This document shows, one piece after another, positions 1 to 5,838 of a DNA stretch of 5,838 nucleotides. How positions within the stretch are numbered: position 1 is the first letter of the stretch; each line of letters opens with the position of its first letter. The translations under genes were made by a program, and so were the position numbers. The stretch comes from an uncultured Eubacterium sp. (GTDB taxonomy: Bacteria; Bacillota; Clostridia; Lachnospirales; Lachnospiraceae): NCBI GenBank assembly GCA_946611445.1, contig CAMODP010000118.1:1-5838 (forward strand). The letters are read 5' to 3'. Under the pieces are notes generated by a model, which was not told the DNA's origin, searched no databases, and was given only the letters and a program-made list of their open reading frames with translations.

Positions 1-2
1 AA

Positions 3-929
3 AATTTCTGTGACGGATATCGTCTTGCGACGGAAGAAATCTGCAGACAGGGATTCCTAGACGTCTGGAAAAAGACAGGATCGCCGAAGAAAGAACCGCG
101 GGAGAAAGAATCGCCGGAGAAGGATTCTCAGGAAGAGAAAACAGGGATATCCGTGAATCTGCTGGGGCTGTCGGTGTGGCAGCGCTATTTTGAAGGAGAT
201 CTGGAGGAACTGGTCCGGCTGCTCGGCAGTATGGGGATCCGGGTCAACTGTGCACTCTCTGCCGGCTGCACCGTGGACGAAATCTGCCGGATACCGGAGG
301 CCGACCTGAATATCGTCCTATATCCGGAACGGGGAAGGGATGCGGCGGAATTGCTGCGCCGGGAGCTGCAGATGCCATATCTGCTCTGTCCGGAACTGCC
401 TGTCGGCTTTGCCGGAACCGAGGCATTATTCAGGGATATCGCAGCTCAGACCGGCACATCGGCCGAACCGGTTCTGGAGGAGAGCAGGCGTGCCAGGGCA
501 AAAGCGTTTTCACGCCTTCGTCCGATTCACGAAATAAGCGGTCTGCCGGAAGGAACACTCTTTGCCGTGGAAGGCAGTGCCAGTGAGGTCTTCTCTTACG
601 CTTCGTTTCTGCAGGAATATCTGGGAATGGTGCCGGATGTCCTGGCCGTGACTGAGGGAGAACTGCCGTCGGAAGCGGTTTCTGCGTCAGCGGAAGGACT
701 GGTGGCAGCTGCCCTGCGCAAGCCGATGACGGATACGGACGCGGAGCTGGTTTTCGGCAATGCCAATACGATCGCGATGCTGAAGACGCGCGGCCGGGCT
801 TTCTGCGGAATTGAGATCAGCAATCCCGGCATGGGCTACACAGATCTGGTGACGAAAACCCATCTGGGCATCCGGGGCGCGCTTTTCCTCACGGAGCAGG
901 TCATCAACGGACTGATGTCAAGGTTGTAG
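3..929 (+). CDS. Nitrogenase component 1 (NifD-like) oxidoreductase subunit, 5' truncated
   Basis: The frame is open from base 3 to the TAG at 927-929, giving 308 residues of the C-terminal part; the true start lies left of the window. A GTG at 153 is internal, because family sequence continues upstream of it. Residues 2-8 (FCDGYRL) resemble the NifD CEGFRG segment that carries the third cluster-ligating cysteine. After a charged linker (about residues 24-47, rich in K, E, P and S) a new Rossmann-like domain starts at VNLLG. It continues with a C-T-V-D-E-I segment and then A-D-L-N-I-V, like the NifD 'G-T-L-x-E-L ... A-x-L-N' region. The C-terminus (NPGMGY, then GIRG) matches the family end. 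At the positions of the NifD FeMo-cofactor ligands Cys275 and His442 (from memory) I read Tyr and Met. It is therefore probably a nitrogenase-like reductase of unknown substrate, not a nitrogen-fixing enzyme. The partner subunit and the NifH-like reductase would be outside the window. Confidence 0.85.
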   Translation, partial: NFCDGYRLATEEICRQGFLDVWKKTGSPKKEPREKESPEKDSQEEKTGISVNLLGLSVWQRYFEGDLEELVRLLGSMGIRVNCALSAGCTVDEICRIPEADLNIVLYPERGRDAAELLRRELQMPYLLCPELPVGFAGTEALFRDIAAQTGTSAEPVLEESRRARAKAFSRLRPIHEISGLPEGTLFAVEGSASEVFSYASFLQEYLGMVPDVLAVTEGELPSEAVSASAEGLVAAALRKPMTDTDAELVFGNANTIAMLKTRGRAFCGIEISNPGMGYTDLVTKTHLGIRGALFLTEQVINGLMSRL

Positions 930-931
930 GT

Positions 932-1687
932 ATGAAAGAACAAATAAATATGAGATATCATCTGGTTGACGGGATCCGCGGGCTGGCGGTCATCAATATG
1001 ATTGCCTTTCATTTCCTTTTTGACTGGTACGCTATTTTTCAGGGGGACGGCAGCTGGTACTGGCTGCTCCCTGTCCGCGTCTGGCAGCAGTGTATCTGCT
1101 GGACGTTCATACTGGTTTCGGGTTTCGTGTGGACATGGGGAAAGCAGAAAAACCTGCAGAGAGGTCTTTTCCTGAATTTCTGCGGCTGTGTGATTTCCCT
1201 CGTCATGTGGCTGTTCCTGCCGGAGGAGGCGATCTGGTTCGGCATCCTGAATTTCTACGGATGCGCGGTCCTGCTGACAATTCCGCTGGACAGCCTGCTG
1301 CGGAAAATCCCGGCGTCGGCAGGTATGGCAGCGGCTTTTGCGCTGTTCCTTCTGACACAGGACCTGCAGCTCGGGTATATCGGATGCGCCGGCATTCATC
1401 TGGCGGAGGTTCCCCGGATTCTCTATACATGGAAGCCGATGACGCTTCTGGGATTCCCGTACGCGGGATTCCGGTCCAGCGATTATTTCCCGCTTCTGCC
1501 CTGGTATTTCCTGTTTCTGTGCGGTTATTATTTCCAGATGCTGTTTCGCAGACATCCCGGAGTACAGACGGCAGCGCGCAGATATATTCCCCTTCTCACG
1601 CCTGTGGGGAGAAAGAGTATCTGGATTTACCTGCTGCACCAGCCGGTGTGCTATGCGCTTGCCGCTTTTCTTTCTTCTTATATGTGA
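932..1687 (+). CDS. DUF1624 / heparan-alpha-glucosaminide N-acetyltransferase-like membrane protein
   Basis: This is a 251-residue integral membrane protein with several hydrophobic segments (about residues 17-36, 55-69, 82-98, 102-118, 131-143, 188-205 and 229-248). The family signature is at the N-terminus: R8-Y-H-L-V-D13-G-I-R16-G-L, with a His at 27 in the first membrane segment. The end, GRKSIWIYLLHQP (226-238), is typical of membrane acyltransferases. Relatives transfer acetyl groups across the membrane onto sugars, but the substrate of bacterial DUF1624 proteins is generally unknown and I do not assign one. The ATG at 932 lies two bases after the stop of the nitrogenase-like gene, so the two are probably co-transcribed and translationally coupled. 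The ribosome binding site is weak (AAGG at 920-923). A second ATG at 950 would begin MRYHLVDG, right at the conserved motif, and is a possible alternative start. No clear terminator follows, only a weak AT-rich hairpin at 1695-1711. Confidence 0.85.
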   Translation: MKEQINMRYHLVDGIRGLAVINMIAFHFLFDWYAIFQGDGSWYWLLPVRVWQQCICWTFILVSGFVWTWGKQKNLQRGLFLNFCGCVISLVMWLFLPEEAIWFGILNFYGCAVLLTIPLDSLLRKIPASAGMAAAFALFLLTQDLQLGYIGCAGIHLAEVPRILYTWKPMTLLGFPYAGFRSSDYFPLLPWYFLFLCGYYFQMLFRRHPGVQTAARRYIPLLTPVGRKSIWIYLLHQPVCYALAAFLSSYM

Positions 1688-1715
1688 TTCTGCAGTTTAA
1701 CGCTTTAAAACGGCA

Positions 1716-1744
1716 TTGACATACATTCCTCTCTCGATTACAAT
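1716..1744 (+). promoter_or_regulatory. Sigma-A promoter of the NhaC-family gene
   Basis: TTGACA (1716-1721) is a perfect -35 box. After a 17-base spacer comes TACAAT (1739-1744), one mismatch from the consensus -10. Transcription should start near 1751, giving a leader of about 65 bases before the ATG at 1816. An AT-rich imperfect palindrome (GTTTAA-CGC-TTTAAAAC, 1695-1711) lies just upstream of the -35 box and could act as an UP-like element. This separates the antiporter gene from the two genes before it. Confidence 0.85.
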
Positions 1745-1750
1745 AATGTT

Positions 1751-1783
1751 GTTTTCAGAATATCCGGGTCTTTCTGTGAAAAC
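1751..1783 (+). other. Leader hairpin at the predicted 5' end of the NhaC-family mRNA
   Basis: GTTTTCAGAA (1751-1760) pairs with TTCT (1772-1775) and GAAAAC (1778-1783): a 10-bp stem interrupted by a two-base GT bulge, with an 11-base loop. The stem starts at about the predicted +1, so the mRNA would begin in a hairpin, which often protects transcripts from 5'-end decay. No T-run follows, so it is not an intrinsic terminator. The pairing is seen directly; the role is inferred. I do not recognise a riboswitch class. Confidence 0.5.
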
Positions 1784-1815
1784 ATCGCGGAGGCGCCCGC
1801 AAGAGGAGGAGCATT

Positions 1816-3438
1816 ATGAAAGAAAGTGCATTTAAAAAGAACCTTCTGGCACTGGGGTGCGGCGTTATTGTCGTCGTGGTGGCGATGATCATAGCCGCTT
1901 TCTCAACCAATGCGGAAACGGTGCAGCAGACCTTCTGGGCACTGGTGCCGCCGGTGATTGCCATTGCACTGGCTCTCGCGACCAAAGAGGTGTACAGTTC
2001 CCTGTTCATCGGCATCATTGCCGGCGGCCTGCTGTACTCCGGCTTCAGTTTTGAGGGAACCGTCAACCACATCTTTCAGGACGGCGTGATCTCGGTGCTG
2101 TCTGATTCTTACAATGTCGGCATCCTGGTTTTCCTGGTGATTCTGGGCATCCTGGTAGCCCTGATGAACCGTGCCGGCGGGTCTTCAGCTTTTGGAGCCT
2201 GGGCTTCAGAGCATATCAAGAGCCGCGTCGGGGCGCAGTGCGCCACAATCGTGCTGGGCATGCTGATCTTTATCGATGACTATTTCAACTGCCTGACCGT
2301 CGGATCCGTCATGCGGCCTGTCACTGACAAACACAACATTTCCCGCGCGAAGCTGGCATACCTGATCGACGCGACAGCCGCGCCGGTCTGTATCATCGCA
2401 CCGATATCTTCCTGGGCGGCAGCCGTCTCAGGCTTTGTTGAGGGTCAGAATGGCATCGCGCTGTTTATCCAGACCATCCCGTACAACTTCTACGCCCTGC
2501 TGACCATCATCATGATGTTTGTCCTTGCAGGAACAAAGACAGACTACGGCCCGATGGCCCTGCATGAGAAAAACGCCCTGAAGGGCGACCTGTTCACTAC
2601 AGAAGACCGTCCGTACGCCAATGAGGCAGAGCAGAAGATCAGTGCAAAAGGCAAGGTGATTGATCTGGTGATCCCCGTGGTGGCGCTGGTAATCTGCTGC
2701 GTCATCGGCATGATCTATACAGGAGGCTTTTTCTCCGGCGAGAGCTTCATCGACTCCTTCGCCAACAGTGACGCATCCATCGGTCTGGTATACGGATCCT
2801 TCTTCGGTCTGGTGATCACCCTCATTCTCTATCTGGTGAGAAAAGTACTGAGCTTCGAAGAGTGCATGCAGTGTGTGCCGGAAGGCTTCAAGGCAATGGT
2901 TTCTCCGATCCTGATCCTCACCTTCGCGTGGAGCCTGAAAGCCATGACAGACAGCCTCGGCGCAAAAGAATACGTGGCGGCTCTTGTGGAAGGCTCGGCT
3001 GCCGGATTTATGAGCTTCCTGCCGTGCATTATCTTCCTCATCGCTGTTTTCCTGTCCTTCGCGACAGGTACATCCTGGGGCACCTTCGGCATTCTGATTC
3101 CGATCGTTGTCCATGTATTTGAGAACGGCGACTACCGGATGATGATCATTGCCATGTCAGCCTGCATGGCCGGCGCTGTCTGCGGCGACCACTGCTCACC
3201 CATATCCGATACGACCATCATGTCATCGGCCGGCGCCCAGTGCAACCATATGAACCATGTAACGACCCAGCTGCCCTATGCCATGACAGTGGCTGCTGTA
3301 TCCTTTATTGCCTACCTCATCGCCGGCTTCACCAAGACATTTCTGGTGGCGCTGCCCTGCGGCCTGGTACTCATCCTGCTGGTGGTCCTGGTCATAAAAT
3401 CCCGCACACCGGCAGCGGAGAAGGGCTCTGAAAGCTGA
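1816..3438 (+). CDS. NhaC-family Na+/H+ antiporter
   Basis: This 540-residue polytopic membrane protein belongs to the NhaC Na+/H+ antiporter family (PF03553 type); members exchange Na+ (in some relatives coupled to organic acids) for H+ across the plasma membrane. Hydrophobic segments recur from residue 10 to about 527, with a short positively charged N-terminus (KESAFKKN) and a hydrophilic loop at about 240-280. Family-typical stretches are FIDDYFNCLTVGS (152-164), DATAAPVCIIAPISSW (185-200), FATGTSWGTFGI (415-426) and CGDHCSPISDTTI (456-468). The buried acidic and polar residues in these stretches are likely ion-path residues. The start is supported by AGGAGG at 1804-1809, six bases before the ATG. 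It is a single-gene unit: own promoter upstream and a large terminator-like structure at 3465-3608. The exact substrate (simple Na+/H+ or a malate/lactate-type exchange) cannot be told from sequence alone, so I give no symbol. Confidence 0.9.
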   Translation: MKESAFKKNLLALGCGVIVVVVAMIIAAFSTNAETVQQTFWALVPPVIAIALALATKEVYSSLFIGIIAGGLLYSGFSFEGTVNHIFQDGVISVLSDSYNVGILVFLVILGILVALMNRAGGSSAFGAWASEHIKSRVGAQCATIVLGMLIFIDDYFNCLTVGSVMRPVTDKHNISRAKLAYLIDATAAPVCIIAPISSWAAAVSGFVEGQNGIALFIQTIPYNFYALLTIIMMFVLAGTKTDYGPMALHEKNALKGDLFTTEDRPYANEAEQKISAKGKVIDLVIPVVALVICCVIGMIYTGGFFSGESFIDSFANSDASIGLVYGSFFGLVITLILYLVRKVLSFEECMQCVPEGFKAMVSPILILTFAWSLKAMTDSLGAKEYVAALVEGSAAGFMSFLPCIIFLIAVFLSFATGTSWGTFGILIPIVVHVFENGDYRMMIIAMSACMAGAVCGDHCSPISDTTIMSSAGAQCNHMNHVTTQLPYAMTVAAVSFIAYLIAGFTKTFLVALPCGLVLILLVVLVIKSRTPAAEKGSES

Positions 3439-3464
3439 ATGAAAAGTGAATAGGCTGTTGTGTC

Positions 3465-3608
3465 AGCGCCCGGAGTACAGAGAGATCCAAAAGGGAACCT
3501 CCGCAGCGCCGGTACTTGGCGAAGGCTTGCCTGAGTTTAGTACCGCTGCGCGAGGACAGAGAGCAAGTGTTTCCCTGACGGATCTCTCTGTGCGACGGCG
3601 CTTTTTTT
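3465..3608 (+). terminator. Long-range stem ending in a T-run; probable terminator of the NhaC-family gene
   Basis: Nested pairings build one long rod. AGCGCC (3465-3470) pairs with GGCGCT (3597-3602). ACAGAGAGATCC (3477-3488) pairs perfectly with GGATCTCTCTGT (3580-3591). AGGGAA (3492-3497) pairs with TTCCCT (3571-3576). CGCAGC plus GGTACT (3502-3507, 3511-3516) pairs with AGTACC plus GCTGCG (3539-3550). Seven T's (3602-3608) follow the closing stem. It begins 26 bases after the antiporter stop codon, so it likely ends that transcript. It is unusual for an intrinsic terminator, because the outer arms are over 100 bases apart and no strong short hairpin sits directly before the T-run. A structured RNA released from the 3' UTR is an alternative. 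Confidence 0.6.
3502..3575 (+). repeat. Dispersed hairpin repeat, copy 1
   Basis: These 74 bases recur in inverted orientation at 5764-5838, with 8 substitutions and one single-base gap by hand alignment (66 of 75 columns identical). The core is a stem closed by CGCAGC/GCTGCG and GGTACT/AGTACC with a GCC bulge (3508-3510). At its tip is AGG-CTTG-CCT (3523-3532), a short hairpin with a CTTG tetraloop. A conserved tail follows (CGAGGACAGAG at 3551-3561, ending in GTTTCCC). Sequence past TTTCCC does not match between the copies, so 3575 is the apparent right boundary. It contains no coding potential I believe in. I do not recognise a named family. Confidence 0.85.
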
Positions 3609-3633
3609 ACGTCCCCGTTTTTCTTTTTTTATG

Positions 3634-3662
3634 ATGCAATTCTCCGTGTTTTATAGTACAAT
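3634..3662 (+). promoter_or_regulatory. Candidate promoter of the adk-map-infA operon
   Basis: TACAAT (3657-3662) is a good -10 box. Seventeen bases upstream is ATGCAA (3634-3639), which matches only three of six -35 consensus positions, so promoter strength is uncertain. The region upstream is very T-rich (3618-3630). The predicted start is near 3669, giving a leader of about 70 bases. Its position right after the terminator-like structure fits a new transcription unit starting here. Confidence 0.55.
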
Positions 3663-3667
3663 GACTA

Positions 3668-3719
3668 AGTATGCATATGAATCGGCGCGGTCCGGAAGAT
3701 TCTGTCCGGCACGCATATT
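3668..3719 (+). other. Leader stem-loop just upstream of the adk ribosome binding site
   Basis: AGTATGC (3668-3674) can pair with GCATATT (3713-3719), seven pairs including one G-U. Inside it CCGGA (3692-3696) pairs with TCCGG (3705-3709) around an eight-base loop. The outer stem ends three bases before the AAAGGAGG site (3722-3729) and begins at the predicted transcription start. It could stabilise the mRNA or affect translation of adk. The pairing is seen in the sequence; function is inferred, and I recognise no known leader class. Confidence 0.4.
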
Positions 3720-3723
3720 GTAA

Positions 3724-4380
<657 letters not shown>

Positions 4381-4400
4381 GACGGAACACGAAGAAGAAT

Positions 4401-4404
4401 GGAG
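4401..4404 (+). promoter_or_regulatory. Ribosome binding site that decides the map start
   Basis: GGAG lies seven bases before the ATG at 4412. The reading frame is open further upstream to a TTG at 4373 that overlaps the adk stop. That longer form would add 13 charged residues not expected in the family, so the ATG at 4412 (MSVTIKSAREIELM) is preferred. Confidence 0.75.
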
Positions 4405-4411
4405 ACGACAT

Positions 4412-5212
4412 ATGTCAGTGACAATCAAGAGCGCCCGTGAGATAGAGCTGATGCGGGAATCCTGCAGGCTGCTGGAGGGAATCTTCAGCCACCTGGCCGG
4501 GATGATAGAGCCCGGGATCAGCACATGGGAGATCGACAGAGAAGGAGAAAAAGAGATCCGCGCCTGCGGAGGCGTGCCGAATTTCCTGCATTACAACGGG
4601 TATCCGGCATCCATCTGCACTTCAGTGAACGAAGAGGTCGTGCACGGCATCCCGAAGAAAAAGACAATACTGAAGGAAGGTGACATCATCAGCCTGGATG
4701 CCGGCCTGATCTATGAAGGGTATCACTCTGACATGGCACGTACCTTCGCAGTAGGACAGATTACGCCGGAGGCACAGAAGCTGATGGATGTGACCCGGCA
4801 GAGTTTCTTCGAAGGGATCCGTTACGCGAGGGCGGGACATCACCTGCACGAGATATCCAATGCCATCGGCGCCTATGCCGAATCCTTCGGATACGGTGTC
4901 GTGCGGGACCTGGTCGGCCACGGAATCGGGACACATCTGCATGAGGACCCGCAGATTCCGAATTTTATCATGAAGAGCCGCGGCATCCGGCTGCAGCCGG
5001 GCATGACGCTGGCGGTTGAACCCATGATCAGCGCCGGAACCTGGGAGGTCGAATGGCTGGACGACGACTGGACGGTCGTCACGGCAGATAATTCTCTGGC
5101 AGCTCATTATGAAAATACCATTCTGATCACAGAGGGAGATCCGGAGATCCTGACGCTGTCAGAGGACTGGAAATCCCTGTACTGGCATACAGAGCCGGCG
5201 GCGGAGACGTAA
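4412..5212 (+). CDS. map: Methionine aminopeptidase, type I
   Basis: This 266-residue cytosolic metallopeptidase removes the N-terminal methionine from new proteins. From the ATG at 4412, the five metal ligands are D96 (SLDAG), D107 (HSDMAR), H170 (GHGIG), E203 (AVEPM) and E234 (HYENT). The conserved active-site histidines are H79 (VVHGIP) and H177 (HLHEDP). These numbers fall within one position of the E. coli enzyme as I recall it, which also supports the chosen start. It lacks an N-terminal SEC-C zinc-finger extension. The C-terminus runs about 25 residues past the last ligand motif (EGDPEILTLSEDWKS onward), slightly longer than the shortest family members. The gene lies 31 bases after adk and three bases before the KOW gene, consistent with one operon. 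Confidence 0.97.
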   Translation: MSVTIKSAREIELMRESCRLLEGIFSHLAGMIEPGISTWEIDREGEKEIRACGGVPNFLHYNGYPASICTSVNEEVVHGIPKKKTILKEGDIISLDAGLIYEGYHSDMARTFAVGQITPEAQKLMDVTRQSFFEGIRYARAGHHLHEISNAIGAYAESFGYGVVRDLVGHGIGTHLHEDPQIPNFIMKSRGIRLQPGMTLAVEPMISAGTWEVEWLDDDWTVVTADNSLAAHYENTILITEGDPEILTLSEDWKSLYWHTEPAAET

Positions 5213-5215
5213 GGC

Positions 5216-5500
5216 ATGAGAGAACTGGAAACGGGCATGTTTGCACGAAGCCTTGCGGGTCATGACAAAGGCAGGCTCTATGTGGTCCTGGAGAGAACAG
5301 GGGACAGCTTGCTGCTGGCAGACGGCAGATTGCGGACGACAGATCGTCCAAAAAAGAAAAAACGCAAGCACCTGCAGCCGGATTTTGAGATCTCTGCGGC
5401 AGTGGCAGAGCGGATCAGACAGCAGCAGAGCCTGAGAGACGAAGATATACGCAAAGCGATCAAAGAAAAGGAGGGACAGACATGTCCAAAACAGATGTAA
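5216..5500 (+). CDS. Small KOW-domain protein (L14e-like), putative RNA-binding
   Basis: This is a 94-residue basic protein. Residues 11-40 form a KOW-type segment: [10 protein letters not shown], then the hydrophobic strand LYVVLE, then LLLADGR. This resembles the SH3-like fold of L14e/L27e-type ribosomal proteins. A strongly basic patch (RPKKKKRKH, 44-52) and a charged, probably helical tail (about 58-87) follow. Such genes lie between map and infA in many Clostridia; the role is unproven but probably linked to ribosomes or RNA. The ATG is three bases after the map stop, with GGAG (5203-5206) nine bases upstream inside the end of map. Its 3' end overlaps infA by 19 bases, so the C-terminal residues also cover the infA ribosome binding site. 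Confidence 0.85.
   Translation: MRELETGMFARSLAGHDKGRLYVVLERTGDSLLLADGRLRTTDRPKKKKRKHLQPDFEISAAVAERIRQQQSLRDEDIRKAIKEKEGQTCPKQM
5466..5475 (+). promoter_or_regulatory. Strong infA ribosome binding site inside the KOW gene
   Basis: AAAAGGAGGG lies within the coding sequence of the KOW-domain gene, with the AGGAGG core (5469-5474) seven bases before the infA ATG at 5482. It gives infA efficient initiation despite the 19-base overlap, and ties its translation to ribosomes finishing the upstream gene. Confidence 0.85.
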
Positions 5501-5700
5501 TCGAAGTAGAGGGAGTCGTACTGGAGAAGCTTCCCAATGCCATGTTCCGCGTTGAGCTGGAAAACAAGCATGTCGTGCTGGCGCATATCAGCGGCAAGCT
5601 GCGCATGAACTTCATCCGCATTCTTCCGGGAGACAAGGTGACAATGGAACTCTCACCCTATGATCTGAGCAAAGGAAGGATCATCTGGAGGGATAAGTAA
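5482..5700 (+). CDS. infA: Translation initiation factor IF-1
   Basis: This 72-residue protein has exactly the usual IF-1 length. It is a single S1-like OB-fold that binds the ribosomal A site with IF-2 and IF-3 during initiation. Recognisable stretches are [20 protein letters not shown] (6-25), [20 protein letters not shown] (33-52) and [16 protein letters not shown] (57-72), nearly the textbook sequence. ENKHVV (27-32) is the only segment that departs slightly from the commonest form. The start is set by the strong site at 5466-5475. It is last in the adk-map-KOW-infA block. The usual next gene, rpmJ (ribosomal protein L36), does not begin in the 138 bases that remain, which instead hold an inverted repeat copy. 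Confidence 0.98.
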   Translation: MSKTDVIEVEGVVLEKLPNAMFRVELENKHVVLAHISGKLRMNFIRILPGDKVTMELSPYDLSKGRIIWRDK

Positions 5701-5763
5701 GGGATACGGTTTCAGACTGGAAACGACAGCCGCCCCGGCACTGCCAGACAGCAATACCCATTC

Positions 5764-5838
5764 GGGAAACGCTCGCGCTCTGTCCTCGCGTAGCGGTACT
5801 AAAGCTCAAGCAAGCTTTCGCTAAGTACCGACGCTGCG
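5764..5838 (-). repeat. Dispersed hairpin repeat, copy 2 (inverted)
   Basis: Read on the - strand, this starts CGCAGCG at the window edge and ends GTTTCCC at 5764, matching 3502-3575 throughout with one extra C and eight substitutions. The tip hairpin is AAG-CTTG-CTT (+ strand 5808-5817), against AGG-CTTG-CCT in copy 1, a paired change. The lower stem has one C-A mismatch (CTACG instead of CTGCG). The repeat may continue beyond the window. Bases 5701-5763 between infA and this copy hold only a weak hairpin (GTTTC/GAAAC, 5709-5724); I see no T-run terminator for infA. Confidence 0.85.

Noticed and set aside
153..155. GTG as the start of the nitrogenase-like gene
   Set aside because: The frame is open to the left edge and the upstream residues match the family's third-cysteine region, so the GTG is an internal valine.
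836..1639. Open frame on the - strand (267 codons)
   Set aside because: It is antisense to the DUF1624 gene; the product is a polar, low-information sequence with no visible domain.
2428..3114. Long open frame on the - strand (228 codons)
   Set aside because: It lies wholly inside the well-supported antiporter gene, has no recognisable domain, and its composition is that of a complementary-strand shadow.
3502..3550. tRNA-like fold
   Set aside because: It is one extended hairpin without acceptor, anticodon and T arms and has no GTTCGA-type motif.
3477..3608. T-box or other known riboswitch controlling adk
   Set aside because: There is no T-box GGTGG-type antiterminator motif or other class signature that I recognise, and the structure lies upstream of the adk promoter, so it would not be in the adk mRNA if that promoter is used.
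3446..3634. Short + strand open frame (62 codons) after the antiporter gene
   Set aside because: It runs straight through the hairpin repeat and T-run, has no good ribosome binding site, and the two repeat copies differ by a single-base gap that would shift the frame.

Overview
The window reads as chromosomal DNA from a moderately GC-rich Clostridia, most likely a Lachnospiraceae-type gut anaerobe. This is inferred from four things: the four-cysteine (zinc-type) adenylate kinase, the small KOW-domain gene between map and infA, the NhaC-family antiporter with a clean sigma-A promoter, and the nitrogenase-like and DUF1624 genes. All six genes are on the + strand. I see no tRNA, rRNA, CRISPR array, transposase or phage gene.

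Positions 3-1687 hold two closely packed genes. The first is the 3' part of a NifD-like nitrogenase component 1 protein. It is open through the left edge and lacks the residues that hold FeMo-cofactor in true NifD. Two bases later comes an integral membrane protein of the DUF1624 / heparan-alpha-glucosaminide N-acetyltransferase-like family. Positions 1688-1815 contain a near-consensus promoter and a leader hairpin for a 540-residue NhaC-family Na+/H+ antiporter (1816-3438).

Positions 3439-3738 (300 bases without a gene) are the most unusual part. A large stem structure (3465-3608) ends in seven T's and probably terminates the antiporter transcript. Its upper part is a 74-base repeat (3502-3575). 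A weak promoter, a second leader hairpin and a strong ribosome binding site for adk follow.

Positions 3739-5700 carry adk, map, a KOW-domain protein gene and infA. This block is a piece of the classical ribosomal-protein region (secY-adk-map-infA-rpmJ-rpsM). Here it has neither secY upstream nor rpmJ directly downstream, so it looks like a detached translation and housekeeping operon: nucleotide balance, N-terminal methionine removal, a putative RNA-binding protein and initiation factor 1.

Positions 5701-5838 contain no gene. They end in a second, inverted copy of the 74-base repeat (5764-5838, about 88% identical by hand alignment) that runs exactly into the window edge. The repeat has a conserved hairpin core with one compensatory base-pair change between the copies. 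It is the best candidate here for something undescribed: a dispersed structured element flanking the adk-infA block in opposite orientations.
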